Below are positions 16,507-24,949 of a DNA stretch of 64,000 nucleotides, piece after piece. Position numbers and translations under genes: made by a program. Source of the stretch: VRUE01 sp035605695 (GTDB taxonomy: Bacteria > Actinomycetota > Thermoleophilia > Solirubrobacterales > 70-9). The notes beneath the pieces were generated by a model. The model worked only from the letters and a program-made list of their open reading frames with translations, was not told where the DNA came from and searched no databases. Position 1 is the first letter of the stretch. Every line of letters starts with the position of its first letter. The DNA lies in NCBI GenBank assembly GCA_035605695.1, contig DATNGZ010000016.1, positions 1 through 64,000 on the forward strand, written 5' to 3'.

Positions 16507-17247
16507 ATGATCGTTGGATTCGTTGGCGCTGGAAGCATGGCCGGGGCTATGGCACGGGGACTGCAAGGTCAGGTCGACCGCATGCTGTTCTCGGATTCGG
16601 GTTCCGGGCGGGCCGGCGAACTTGCGGCCGAGCTTGGCGGGGAGGCGGTGGGCTCCAATGTCGAGTTGGCCGAGCGATCCGATCTGGTCGTGCTCGCGGT
16701 CAAGCCGGCCAAGCTTGCTGACGTTGCCGTTGAGCTTGCCTCGGCCAAGGTGGTCATTTCGCTGCTCGGGGCGACCTCGCTGGCGGCGGTTGCGGCCCTT
16801 TTTCCCGATGCCACGGTGGTCCGGGTGATGCCCAACGTCGGGGTTGAGGTTCGCAAGGGGGTGCTTTGCGTTGCCGGTAACCCGGATCCCTATATCCGTG
16901 GCCTGCTCGAGGGCCTCGGGCACGTGGTTGAACTGCCGGACTCTCAGTTCGATGCGGCTACCGCGGTGATGGGATGTGCGCCGGCCTACCTGGCCCTGGC
17001 CGTCGAAGCGATCGCTGACGCCGGCGTCGCGGACGGACTCGACGAGCAGCTGGCGCTGGAGCTGGTCGTTGAGACGACGGCTGGGACGGCGGAGCTGCTG
17101 CGACGGCAGCACCCTGCCGACGTGCGCAAGGCCGTGGCCTCGCCCGGTGGCAGCACCGAGGCCGGTCTGGAGGCCCTGGACCGGGAAGGGGCTCCTGAGG
17201 CATTTGCGGCGGCCGTGCGGGCCTCGCTGGAGAGGATGCGCGGGTGA
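16507..17247 (+). CDS. proC: Pyrroline-5-carboxylate reductase
   Basis: NAD(P)H-dependent last step of proline synthesis. 246 residues from ATG 16507, which begins directly with the Rossmann motif VGFVGAGSMAGAMARG. VLAVKP and VVRVMPNVGVEVRKG follow in order, and the C-terminal LLRRQHPADVRKAVASPGGSTEAGLEALD is the classic ProC signature. In Gram-positive genomes proC often lies between yggS/sepF and yggT, as here. Its stop overlaps the yggT start. Confidence 0.95.
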   Translation: MIVGFVGAGSMAGAMARGLQGQVDRMLFSDSGSGRAGELAAELGGEAVGSNVELAERSDLVVLAVKPAKLADVAVELASAKVVISLLGATSLAAVAALFPDATVVRVMPNVGVEVRKGVLCVAGNPDPYIRGLLEGLGHVVELPDSQFDAATAVMGCAPAYLALAVEAIADAGVADGLDEQLALELVVETTAGTAELLRRQHPADVRKAVASPGGSTEAGLEALDREGAPEAFAAAVRASLERMRG

Positions 17248-17546
17248 TCTGGCTTGCTGTCACGCGGTTCGACATCGCCGACTACGTCAGCGCGCTCTTC
17301 CTCGTCTACATCATCCTGATCTTCCTCAACATCCTCAGCTCCTGGATCCCGCGCATGCCCTACAACCGCGTCCTGCGGGCTTCGCTCGACTTCGTCAAAG
17401 AGACCACTGACCCCTACCTCAACTTCTTTCGGCGCTTCCTGCCGCCGATCGGCGGCGGTGGCTTCGCACTCGACCTCAGCCCGATCCTCGGTGTGTTCCT
17501 GCTCTTCATCCTGCGCGCCGTCGTCGTCGGCCTGATCGAAGGGTGA
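17244..17546 (+). CDS. YggT family membrane protein
   Basis: 100-residue integral membrane protein with two hydrophobic segments (~12-34 and ~78-97) separated by the conserved loop SSWIPRMPYNRVL ... TDPYLNFFRRFLPPIGG. The family is widespread next to proC and sepF and is implicated in division or osmotic tolerance, but the biochemical role is unknown. The GTG start overlaps the proC stop by 4 nt, and its own stop overlaps lspA. Confidence 0.92.
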   Translation: MIWLAVTRFDIADYVSALFLVYIILIFLNILSSWIPRMPYNRVLRASLDFVKETTDPYLNFFRRFLPPIGGGGFALDLSPILGVFLLFILRAVVVGLIEG

Positions 17547-18004
17547 GCGGCGAAGCCGCCCGCGCCTGGCGCCTCGCCGGCGCGCTCTGCGGGCTCGTCG
17601 TCGTTCTCGACCAGGCGGCGAAGGCGGCGATCGAGGCGCACTTGGCGCCCGGCCAGGACGTCGAGGTGCTCGGGCCGCTGGAATTCACCCTCTCGCACAA
17701 CAGTGGCGTCGCTTTTGGCTTGGCCAGCGGCGGCGGCACCCGGCTGGTCCTGGTCACCGCTCTGGCGCTCGCCGTCGTCGGCTACGTCTTCGCCCGCAAC
17801 CCGACCCGTTCCGGCATGTGGATCGCGGCGGGCCTGCTTGCCGGTGGGGCGCTGGGCAACCTCGCCGATCGCGTGCGCGCCGACGCCGTCACTGACTACA
17901 TCCAGATCGGCAGCTGGCCGGCCTTCAACCTCGCCGACGTCTGCGTCACCGCCGGCGTCCTGCTGCTCGCCCTCTCCTACGCGCGCGAGCCGGCTGATGA
18001 GTGA
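17543..18004 (+). CDS. lspA: Lipoprotein signal peptidase (signal peptidase II)
   Basis: Aspartyl protease in the membrane that removes the signal peptide from diacylated prolipoproteins. 153 residues with four hydrophobic segments. Diagnostic motifs are VLDQAAK, HNSGVAFG, GGALGNLADR and VTDYI, with catalytic Asp118 and Asp132 (FNLADV). A likely client is the cyclophilin lipoprotein encoded at 56493-57182. Coupled by overlap to yggT and to the downstream pseudouridine synthase. Confidence 0.95.
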   Translation: MSGEAARAWRLAGALCGLVVVLDQAAKAAIEAHLAPGQDVEVLGPLEFTLSHNSGVAFGLASGGGTRLVLVTALALAVVGYVFARNPTRSGMWIAAGLLAGGALGNLADRVRADAVTDYIQIGSWPAFNLADVCVTAGVLLLALSYAREPADE

Positions 18005-18674
18005 CGAGCTGCGCATAGTCCACGTCGACGAGGCGCTGGCGGTGGTCGACAAGCCGGCCGGGATGGTGGTCCACCCGGCTCCCTCGCACAGCGGGCCGAC
18101 CTTGGTCGACGAGCTCGGTGACTTGCTCGGCGGCGGCGCCGATCCGGAGCGGCCCGGCATCGTCCACCGGCTCGACAAGGGGACCAGCGGCCTGCTCGTC
18201 GTCGCCCGCAGCGATGAGGCCCACGCGGCGCTGCAGGCCCAGGTCCAGCGCCGCGAAGTCGAGCGCATCTACCTCGCCCTGGCGCGCGGTCGCCTCAGCT
18301 CGCGCACCGGCACGATCGACGCGCCGATCGGCCGCGCCTCGCGGCAGCGCCATCGCATGGCCGTCTCCGGCGCCGCCTCGCGCCAGGCCCGCACCCACTT
18401 CGAGGTGATCGAGCTGCTCAGCGCCGAGAGCTACGTCGAGGTCCGCCTCGAGACCGGCCGCACCCACCAGATCCGCGCCCACTTCGCCGCTATCGGCCAC
18501 CCGTTGGCCGGCGACACCACGTATGGAGGAGAGCGCAAGTACGAGCTGGAGCGTCAATTCCTCCATGCCCACCGGCTCGCCTTCGCCCATCCGTCGTCCG
18601 GGGAGCCGATGAGCTTCAGCTCTGAGTTGCCCGCCGATCTGGCTTCGGCGCTGCAGGCGGCCCGAGCCGCCTAG
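17997..18674 (+). CDS. RluD-family 23S rRNA pseudouridine synthase, lacking the S4 domain
   Basis: Converts specific uridines in large-subunit rRNA to pseudouridine. The catalytic Asp lies in HRLDKGTSGLLVVAR. LETGRTHQIRAHFAAIGHPLAGDTTYG and LHAHRLAFAHP are further family motifs. At 225 residues it lacks the ~80-residue N-terminal S4 RNA-binding domain that RluD normally carries. ATG 17997 overlaps the lspA stop by 8 nt, and the sequence upstream in this frame is lspA. lspA-rluD adjacency is common in bacteria. Confidence 0.9.
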   Translation: MSDELRIVHVDEALAVVDKPAGMVVHPAPSHSGPTLVDELGDLLGGGADPERPGIVHRLDKGTSGLLVVARSDEAHAALQAQVQRREVERIYLALARGRLSSRTGTIDAPIGRASRQRHRMAVSGAASRQARTHFEVIELLSAESYVEVRLETGRTHQIRAHFAAIGHPLAGDTTYGGERKYELERQFLHAHRLAFAHPSSGEPMSFSSELPADLASALQAARAA

Positions 18675-18690
18675 TCAGCCACGACCTCTC

Positions 18691-18809
18691 TACAATCGAT
18701 CGGCTCGGAAACCAATCCCCGCACGTACCGACCCGGATCCTGACCGGCATTGCGCCGGATCCCGGCTAGGGCGGCGGGAAACGCAGCGCCAAACAAGGAG
18801 CTTTACCCC
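18691..18809 (+). promoter_or_regulatory. rpsB promoter and leader
   Basis: TACAAT (18691-18696) is a good -10, but no convincing -35 is seen. The ~105-nt leader contains two copies of ccggatcc (18733-18740 and 18755-18762) and several G+C-rich pairing options. AAGGAG precedes the ATG. Ribosomal protein S2 operons are often autoregulated through their leader; no known S2-leader fold could be assigned here. Confidence 0.4.
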
Positions 18810-20075
18810 ATGCCAGAGGCAGGCCTCAAAGAGCTGCTGGAGGCCGGAGTTCACTTCGGCCACCAGACCCGTCGCTGGAACCCGAACATGCGCCGCTACA
18901 TCTTCGGCGAGCTGGACGGGATCCACATCATTGACCTGGTCCAGACCGAGGCGCTGCTGGAGAACGCGCGCCGCTTCGCCGGCGAGCTCGCCAGTGGCGG
19001 CGGCACCGTACTCTTCGTCGGCACCAAGAAGCAGGCTCGTGGCCCGGTCGAAGAATGGGCCGGCCGCTGCAAGATGCCCTTCGTCAACCAGCGCTGGCTC
19101 GGCGGCCTGCTGACCAACTTCAACACGATGTCGGCGCGGATCGCCCGCCTGCACGAGCTCAACGGCTGGCGCGAGGAGGGCAAGCTGGAGCTGCTGCCGA
19201 CCAAGGAGCGGATGGGGATGCTGGCCGAACTCGCCAAGCTCGAGTTCAACCTCGGCGGCGTGCGCGACATGGATCGCTTGCCCGACGCAGTCTTCGTCAC
19301 CGACCTCAAAACCGAGGAGATCGCGGTGCGCGAGGCGGCGCGCCTGCGGATCCCGATCATCGCCCTGGTCGACACCAACTGCGATCCGACCCCGATCGAC
19401 TACGTGATCCCGGGCAACGATGACGCGATCCGTTCCTGCCAGCTCGTGATCGGCACGATCGGCTCCGCGATCGATGAGGGCGCCGGCGCCTGGCGGGTCC
19501 AGGAGGAGAAGCGCATCGCGGTCGAAATGGAACGGCGCAAGAAGGACGAAGAAGAGCGTAAGAAGCGCGAGGAGGAAGAGAAAGCGCGGCTCGAAGCTGA
19601 GGAGGCGGCCAAAAAAGCGGCGGCTGAAGCGGCTGCCGTCAAACAGGCTGAACAGGCGCAAGCCGCTCCCGCCCAAGCAGCGCCCGCGACGCCGGCTCAG
19701 GGTTCACAGCGCCCCGCTCCCGTCTCAGCCCAGCGCCCGGCTCAGGGTTCAGAGCGCCCGGCTGCGGGTCCTGTCGCGGGGCAGGGCACCTCGTCCTCGC
19801 AAGCTGCGGGCGAGGCACCCAGCCCCGCGCCACCCGCAGGTGGAGCCGCCAAAACCAAAGCTGAGGCACCGGCCGGAGCTGCGAAAGCCCCGGCCGAGGA
19901 GCCAAAGGCCGAGCAGCCCGCTGAGACTGAGAAAGCACCGGCTGAGCCCGCTGCCGCGGAGAAGGCTTCCGAGGAGTCCAAGGCGGCCGAGAAAGCACCG
20001 GAGCCCGCTGCCGAGGAGAAAGCTCCTGAGGCACCGAAGGCGGAGGAGAAAGCTTCTGAGGGGGAGAGCAAATGA
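18810..20075 (+). CDS. rpsB: 30S ribosomal protein S2 with a long low-complexity C-terminal tail
   Basis: Small-subunit protein. Residues 1-~230 are a complete S2 (KELLEAGVHFGHQTRRWNP, GTKKQA, NQRWLGGLLTNF, ALVDTNCDP). From ~230 to 421 follows an extension absent from ordinary S2 proteins: first a highly charged helix rich in Glu/Lys/Arg, then Ala/Pro/Gln segments with a short internal repeat (PAQGSQRP / PAQGSERP), then Glu/Lys/Ala/Pro blocks. The tail's coding sequence stays in frame up to the ATGA overlap with tsf, so it is not an annotation artefact. AAGGAG lies 9 nt before ATG 18810. Confidence 0.95.
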   Translation: MPEAGLKELLEAGVHFGHQTRRWNPNMRRYIFGELDGIHIIDLVQTEALLENARRFAGELASGGGTVLFVGTKKQARGPVEEWAGRCKMPFVNQRWLGGLLTNFNTMSARIARLHELNGWREEGKLELLPTKERMGMLAELAKLEFNLGGVRDMDRLPDAVFVTDLKTEEIAVREAARLRIPIIALVDTNCDPTPIDYVIPGNDDAIRSCQLVIGTIGSAIDEGAGAWRVQEEKRIAVEMERRKKDEEERKKREEEEKARLEAEEAAKKAAAEAAAVKQAEQAQAAPAQAAPATPAQGSQRPAPVSAQRPAQGSERPAAGPVAGQGTSSSQAAGEAPSPAPPAGGAAKTKAEAPAGAAKAPAEEPKAEQPAETEKAPAEPAAAEKASEESKAAEKAPEPAAEEKAPEAPKAEEKASEGESK

Positions 20076-20674
20076 GCGTTACTGCTGCTGATGTGAAGGC
20101 CCTGCGGGACCGGACCGGGGCCGCGATGATGGATTGCAAGGCCGCGCTGACCGAGTCTGATGGCGATGCGGATCGCGCTGTTGAGATCTTGCGGGTTAAG
20201 GGGCAGGCCTCCGCCGCTAAGCGGGAAGGGCGAGGGACTAATGAGGGCGTCGTCTCCTCGTATATCCACGCCAACGACAAGGTCGGGGCGATGGTCGAAG
20301 TCCAGTGCGAGACTGATTTCGTCGCTCGCAACGAGGACTTCAAGGCCTTTGCCTACGAGGTCGCTCTGCACATTGCCGCGACCGCGCCTCAGTACGTGAC
20401 GATCGAGGAGATCCCCGAGGACGAGCGCGAGGCCGAGAAGCGGGTCTTCGAGGAGAAGGCGCGCGAAGAAGGCAAGCCCGACAACGTGGTCGAGAAGATC
20501 GTCGAGGGGCAGCTCGTCAAGTGGGGCAAGGAAGTTGCCCTGCTCGACCAGTCCCACGTCAACGCCGAGAAGCACGACTCGAAGTCGATCGAGGAGCTGC
20601 GCCAGCAGATGGCGGCGAAGACCGGCGAGAACATCCGCATCGCCCGCTTCGCTTACTTCCGCGTCGGCGAATAG
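20072..20674 (+). CDS. tsf: Translation elongation factor Ts
   Basis: Nucleotide-exchange factor for EF-Tu. 200 residues, the short form (a single core subdomain), as in many actinobacteria and Thermus. The N-terminal UBA-like module includes VKALRDRTGAAMMDCKAAL; the EF-Tu contact motif TDFVARN is present. The ATG overlaps the rpsB stop by 4 nt. After the stop the operon is interrupted by a 168-nt inverted repeat before pyrH. Confidence 0.96.
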   Translation: MSVTAADVKALRDRTGAAMMDCKAALTESDGDADRAVEILRVKGQASAAKREGRGTNEGVVSSYIHANDKVGAMVEVQCETDFVARNEDFKAFAYEVALHIAATAPQYVTIEEIPEDEREAEKRVFEEKAREEGKPDNVVEKIVEGQLVKWGKEVALLDQSHVNAEKHDSKSIEELRQQMAAKTGENIRIARFAYFRVGE

Positions 20675-20683
20675 GCTCGCGGC

Positions 20684-20851
20684 CTAGATCACTGATTCCC
20701 AACCCCCACACACCCGGATGACGCGCGTGGCGCTGCGCATCTCTTCGTCCTCAGTCGGCCGAATAGCGCTGCTATTCGGCCTCCCTGCGTCCTCGATCTG
20801 CTTGACCACACGCGCCCCCGGTCACACGCGGGTTGGGAATCAGTGATCTAG
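20684..20851 (+). repeat. 168-nt intergenic inverted repeat between tsf and pyrH
   Basis: Two 22-nt arms, 20684-20705 and 20830-20851, are perfect reverse complements (outer end ctagatcactgattcc). Inside, 20757-20767 and 20771-20781 form an 11-bp stem with a 3-nt loop, and the segments between can pair partly. The right arm touches the pyrH ATG, leaving no clear Shine-Dalgarno outside the structure. It may be a terminator/attenuator, a mobile palindrome, or a remnant. Its inner loop shares gctattcgg with the shorter palindromes of the window. Confidence 0.75.
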
Positions 20852-21586
20852 ATGGCCAACGACCCCCAGTTCAAACGCATCCTGCTGAAGCTCTCCGGCG
20901 AGGCGCTGATGGGCGACCGCGAGTACGGCACCGATGCCGGTGAGGTGAAGCGGATCGCCGAGCAGGTCGCCGAGATCCGCGCCCGCGGGGTCGAAGTGGC
21001 GATCGTCGTCGGCGCCGGCAACATCTACCGTGGTCTGGCCGGGGCGGCCGAGGGCATGGACCGGGCGACCGGCGATTACATGGGGATGATGGCGACGGTG
21101 CTCAACGCGCTGACGCTGCAGGACGCGCTGGAGCGGACGGGCGAGCACACGCGGGTGATGTCGGCGATCGACGTCAAGGAGGTCGCCGAGCCCTACATCC
21201 GTCGCCGCGCCATGCGCCACCTGGAGAAGGATCGCGTGGTGATCTTTGCCGCTGGTACCGGCAACCCGTTCTTCACCACCGATACGGCGGCCGCCCTGCG
21301 CGCCCTGGAGATCCACGCCGAGGCGATCCTGATGGCCAAGAACGGGGTGGAGGGGGTCTACGACTCCGACCCGGCGACGAACCCCGAGGCCAAGTTCATC
21401 CCGGCGATCGGCCACCGCGAAGCGATCGAGCGCGACCTCAAGGTGATGGACTCGACCGCGCTCTCGCTCTGCATGGACAACGACCTGCCGATCTACGTCT
21501 TCAACATGGGGGACGCGGGCAACATAGATAGGATCGTCAGCGGCGAGAGGGTGGGCACGCTGGTCTCCAGCGCGCCTGCCGGATGA
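20852..21586 (+). CDS. pyrH: Uridylate (UMP) kinase
   Basis: Bacterial amino-acid-kinase-fold enzyme that phosphorylates UMP to UDP. 244 residues. ILLKLSGEALMG, VVGAGNIYRG, the FAAGTGNPFFTTDTAAALRA block and VEGVYDSDP are diagnostic. It starts with ATG 20852, directly against the right arm of the tsf/pyrH inverted repeat, so its translation may depend on that fold. frr follows after 16 nt in the conserved order tsf-pyrH-frr. Confidence 0.96.
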   Translation: MANDPQFKRILLKLSGEALMGDREYGTDAGEVKRIAEQVAEIRARGVEVAIVVGAGNIYRGLAGAAEGMDRATGDYMGMMATVLNALTLQDALERTGEHTRVMSAIDVKEVAEPYIRRRAMRHLEKDRVVIFAAGTGNPFFTTDTAAALRALEIHAEAILMAKNGVEGVYDSDPATNPEAKFIPAIGHREAIERDLKVMDSTALSLCMDNDLPIYVFNMGDAGNIDRIVSGERVGTLVSSAPAG

Positions 21587-21602
21587 CGAGGACGGGAGCC
21601 CA

Positions 21603-22166
21603 GTGGAGCTGATCGACGAACTGCTCGATGACGCCAAAGGCCGGATGACCAAGTCGGTCGATTCGAGTCGTGGCGAACTCGCCACGGTGCGGACTGGCCG
21701 CGCCTCACCGCACCTGCTCGACCGCATCGTGGTCGACTACTACGGCGCCCAGACCCCGCTCAAGCAGCTGGCCAACGTCGCTACCTCGGACGCCCGCCTG
21801 CTCACCGTGACGCCCTTCGACAAGTCCTCGATCGGGGCGATCGAGAAATCGATCCAGGAGTCCGACATCGGCCTGACCCCGAGCAACGACGGCAACGTGA
21901 TCCGGCTCCAGGTTCCGGAGCTGACCGAGGAGCGCCGCCGCGAGATGGTCAAGGTGGTCCACGGCGTCGCCGAGGAGGGGCGGATCGCGATCCGCAACAT
22001 CCGTCGCGACGTGATGCAGGACCTGCGCGACCTGAAGAAAGACGGCGAAGCCGGCGAGGACGACGAGCGCCGCGCCGAGTCCGCCCTGCAGAAGCAGACC
22101 GACGATGCGATCGCCGAGATCGACGTTCTCCTGAAAGGGAAGGAAGAGGAGATCTTGGAGGTGTGA
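21603..22166 (+). CDS. frr: Ribosome recycling factor
   Basis: Splits post-termination ribosomes together with EF-G. 187 residues, normal length, tRNA-shaped two-domain protein. VRTGRASPHLLDRI, the YYGAQTPLKQLANV block and LTEERRREMVKVV are family hallmarks. GTG start; the stop overlaps the uppS start by 4 nt, which indicates coupled translation. Confidence 0.96.
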   Translation: MELIDELLDDAKGRMTKSVDSSRGELATVRTGRASPHLLDRIVVDYYGAQTPLKQLANVATSDARLLTVTPFDKSSIGAIEKSIQESDIGLTPSNDGNVIRLQVPELTEERRREMVKVVHGVAEEGRIAIRNIRRDVMQDLRDLKKDGEAGEDDERRAESALQKQTDDAIAEIDVLLKGKEEEILEV

Positions 22167-22834
22167 GTGCCTCCGCGCGCTACGTGGCGATCATCACCGA
22201 CGGCAACGGGCGCTGGGCCCAGAAGCAGGGGTTGCCGGTCGTAGAGGGGCACCGGGCCGGCGCCGACACGGTGAAGGCACGGCTGCGCGACGCGGTCGAG
22301 CTGGGGATCGAGGAGCTGACCGTCTTCTCCTTCTCGACCGAGAACTGGTCGCGGCCGGCCGAGGAGGTCGCCGGGCTGATGGCGATGTTCGACCAGCGGA
22401 TCGGGGCGGAGACGCCGGAGCTCGATGCAGAGGGTGTGCGGATGCGCTTCGTCGGCCGCCGCGAGGGAGTGGCGCCGGAGCTGGTCGAGCGCATGGCCTG
22501 GGCCGAAGAGAAGACCGCTGCCAACGAGCGGATCACGCTCTTCGTCGCCTTCAACTACGGCGGCCGGGCGGAGATCGTCGACGCGGCGCGAAGCTTCAAG
22601 GGGGACTCCGAGGAGGAGTTCCGCAGCCACCTCTACGCGCCCGAGATGCACGATCCCGACCTCCTGATCCGAACCAGCGGCGAGCAGCGCATCTCCAACT
22701 ACCTGCTCTGGCAGTGCGCCTACTCGGAGCTGGTCTTCCGCGACGAGCTCTGGCCCGACTTCGACCGCGCCGCCTTCGAGCAGTGCCTGAGCGAGTTCGA
22801 GGCGCGGCAGCGGCGCTTCGGCGCGAGGGCCTGA
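22163..22834 (+). CDS. uppS: Isoprenyl (undecaprenyl-type) diphosphate synthase, cis
   Basis: Cis-prenyltransferase that makes the polyprenyl diphosphate carrier for cell-wall synthesis. 223 residues. The substrate motif reads TDGNGRWAQK (usually MDGNGRWA), with catalytic Asp and Asn retained. FSFSTENWSRP, FVAFNYGGRAEIV and the C-terminal LIRTSGEQRISNYLLWQCAYSE follow in order. GTG start coupled to frr; the stop overlaps cdsA. The actual chain length cannot be told from sequence. Confidence 0.94.
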   Translation: MSASARYVAIITDGNGRWAQKQGLPVVEGHRAGADTVKARLRDAVELGIEELTVFSFSTENWSRPAEEVAGLMAMFDQRIGAETPELDAEGVRMRFVGRREGVAPELVERMAWAEEKTAANERITLFVAFNYGGRAEIVDAARSFKGDSEEEFRSHLYAPEMHDPDLLIRTSGEQRISNYLLWQCAYSELVFRDELWPDFDRAAFEQCLSEFEARQRRFGARA

Positions 22835-23721
22835 TGCAGGACCTCTTCGACGACGACCTCTTCAACGAGGAGCCGGCGCCAAAACCGGCACCGCGGCCGC
22901 CGCGCAAACGCGGCAAGGGCGCGGCAAGAGGGGAGACGGTCAAGCGCATCCTCTTCGCGATTCCCTGGGGAATCTTCGCGATCGCGATCACGGTCGCCGG
23001 CGGCCTCGTCTTCACGATCGCGATGATCGGCATCGGCGTCCTCTGTCTGCGCGAGTACCTGCAGATGACGGGGGCGATGCGGCCGGTGCAGCGCGCCGCC
23101 TACCTCTCCGTCGCGGCGCTGATCCTCGCCGCCCACTTCGGCACCGCCTTCAACGTGCTGCTGATCATCGCCGCGTCTTTCCCCATCCTCTTTTTCTTCG
23201 GCGCCGACCGTCACCACCGCGACGGGATCACGATGTCGATGGGGGTGACGCTGCTCGGGATCGTCTGGATCGGCATTCCACTGGTCCACGCCGTGTTGCT
23301 GCGCGACCTGCCCCACCACGGCGCGGCGCTGCTCGTCGACGTTCTGGTCGGCACCTTCGCCACCGACACCGGCGCTTACGCGACTGGGCGCATGTTCGGC
23401 TCGCACAAGATCGCCCCCAGTCTCTCGCCGAATAAGACTCTCGAGGGGCTGGTTGGCGGCTTCCTGATCGGCACGATGGCCTTCTGGTTCGCCGGCCTCT
23501 ACCAGGACTGGCTTTCGGGGACGGACGCGTTGATCATCGGCGCCGCCGTGGCCGCGGTCGCCCCGGTCGGCGACCTCTTCGAGTCGATGCTGAAGCGCGA
23601 TCTCGGCAAGAAGGACACTGGAACCCTCTTCGGCCCCCACGGCGGCATCCTCGACCGCCTAGACGCGGTCTTCTTCACCGTCGTCGTCGGCTACTACCTG
23701 GCCGTCCAGCTGGTCTACTGA
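22834..23721 (+). CDS. cdsA: Phosphatidate cytidylyltransferase
   Basis: Makes CDP-diacylglycerol, the branch point of phospholipid synthesis and the substrate of PgsA encoded at 33763. 295 residues with a charged, Pro/Lys-rich cytoplasmic N-terminus (~1-38) and about eight membrane segments. The C-terminal signature is complete: DTGAYATGRMFG, SPNKTLEG, GDLFESMLKRDLGKKDTGTLFGPHGGILDRLD. It overlaps the uppS stop by 1 nt (TGATG). Confidence 0.95.
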   Translation: MQDLFDDDLFNEEPAPKPAPRPPRKRGKGAARGETVKRILFAIPWGIFAIAITVAGGLVFTIAMIGIGVLCLREYLQMTGAMRPVQRAAYLSVAALILAAHFGTAFNVLLIIAASFPILFFFGADRHHRDGITMSMGVTLLGIVWIGIPLVHAVLLRDLPHHGAALLVDVLVGTFATDTGAYATGRMFGSHKIAPSLSPNKTLEGLVGGFLIGTMAFWFAGLYQDWLSGTDALIIGAAVAAVAPVGDLFESMLKRDLGKKDTGTLFGPHGGILDRLDAVFFTVVVGYYLAVQLVY

Positions 23722-23803
23722 CGAATCTGCGTTTGTACGGCTCCAGCACGCAAAATCGAGGTTTCGCGGCGGCATTGGGTGCGTCCCTATTCTCTGTGAG
23801 CGC

Positions 23804-24949
23804 ATGAAGAAGCTTCTGATCCTCGGCAGCAGCGGCTCGATCGGCACCCAGGCGCTCGAGATCGTCGCCAATTCGAGCGAGCTCGAGGTTGTCGGGCTCG
23901 CCGCCGGCTCGAGCTGGGAGCGGGTGCTTGCGCAGGCTGAGGAGCACGGCGTGCGCACCGTTGCCTTCTTCGACGAAGAGGCGGCCAGGCAGGCGCGCGG
24001 CGCCTGGGGTGGACAGGTGCTCGCCGGCGAGGAGGGGATTCGCGAGCTGGTCGTCTCCGCCGGCGCCGACATGGTGCTGAACGGGATCGTTGGCGCCGCC
24101 GGCTTGGCGCCGACGATCGTCGCGCTCGGCGAGGGGGTCGACGTGGCGCTGGCCAATAAGGAGAGCCTGGTGATCGGCGGCGGGTTGACGATGGCGCTGG
24201 CGGAAGCGACGGGCGCGCGCCTGCTGCCGGTCGACTCCGAGCACTCGGCCCTGTTCCAGCTAATCGGCGCCGAGCAGCCGGGGACCGTCGACAGGCTGGT
24301 CCTGACCGCTTCCGGCGGCCCGTTCCGCGGCCGCACCGAGCTTGACGGGGTCAGCGTCGAGGAGGCGCTGGCGCACCCGACTTGGAGCATGGGTGGGCGG
24401 ATCACCGTTGACTCGGCGACCCTGATGAACAAGGGCTTCGAGGCGATCGAGGCCCACCATCTCTTCGGCGTCCCCTTCGAGCGGATCGACGTAGTCGTCC
24501 ACCCGCAGTCGATCGTCCACTCGCTGATCGACCTCAACGACGGCGCCACCCTCGCTCATCTCGGCTACCCGGACATGCGGGTGCCAATCTCCTACGCGCT
24601 GCACTACCCCGAGCGCGCCGACGTCGAGGTGCCGAGGCTGGACCTCGCTTCGGTTGGCACGCTCAGCTTCGAGCGGCCCGATCTCGAGACTTTCGCCTGT
24701 CTGCGGCTGGCGCTCGAAGCAGGCAAAGCGGGTGGGACCGCGCCCTGCGTGCTCAATGCCGCCGACGAGGTTGCGGTGGCCGCCTTCCTCGACGGCAAGA
24801 TCGGCTTTACCGCGATCGCGGCCGTGATCGAGCGGGTGCTGGACGCGATGCCGGCGCTGGCGCCAACGCACTTCGAAGACCTCTTCGCCGTCGACGCCGA
24901 GGCCCGGCGCCGCACCGAAGAGGAGGTCGGTGGGTTGGCGAGGGTATGA
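23804..24949 (+). CDS. dxr: 1-deoxy-D-xylulose-5-phosphate reductoisomerase
   Basis: Second step of the MEP isoprenoid pathway (DXP to MEP, NADPH and a divalent metal). 381 residues. LGSSGSIGTQALEIV is the NADPH loop, LANKESLVIGG and VDSEHSALFQ (metal ligands) are catalytic, and GGRITVDSATLMNKGFEAIEAHHLF with HPQSIVHSLI complete the signature. TATTCT (23789-23794) ends 9 nt before the ATG, so a separate promoter in the 82-nt gap after cdsA is likely. The 3' end overlaps rseP. Confidence 0.96.
   Translation: MKKLLILGSSGSIGTQALEIVANSSELEVVGLAAGSSWERVLAQAEEHGVRTVAFFDEEAARQARGAWGGQVLAGEEGIRELVVSAGADMVLNGIVGAAGLAPTIVALGEGVDVALANKESLVIGGGLTMALAEATGARLLPVDSEHSALFQLIGAEQPGTVDRLVLTASGGPFRGRTELDGVSVEEALAHPTWSMGGRITVDSATLMNKGFEAIEAHHLFGVPFERIDVVVHPQSIVHSLIDLNDGATLAHLGYPDMRVPISYALHYPERADVEVPRLDLASVGTLSFERPDLETFACLRLALEAGKAGGTAPCVLNAADEVAVAAFLDGKIGFTAIAAVIERVLDAMPALAPTHFEDLFAVDAEARRRTEEEVGGLARV

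Noticed and set aside
16383..16538. Longer N-terminus for the AT-rich secreted protein
   Set aside because: It would precede the signal peptide with ~50 unrelated residues and cover its own promoter; the Shine-Dalgarno sequence points to 16382.
18697..18809. T-box or other known riboswitch in the rpsB leader
   Set aside because: No T-box sequence, specifier stem or terminator/antiterminator pair could be found; only repeats of ccggatcc and general pairing.
19691..19770. Short tandem repeat in rpsB as a mobile element
   Set aside because: It is an in-frame internal peptide repeat within a low-complexity tail, not a transposable sequence.
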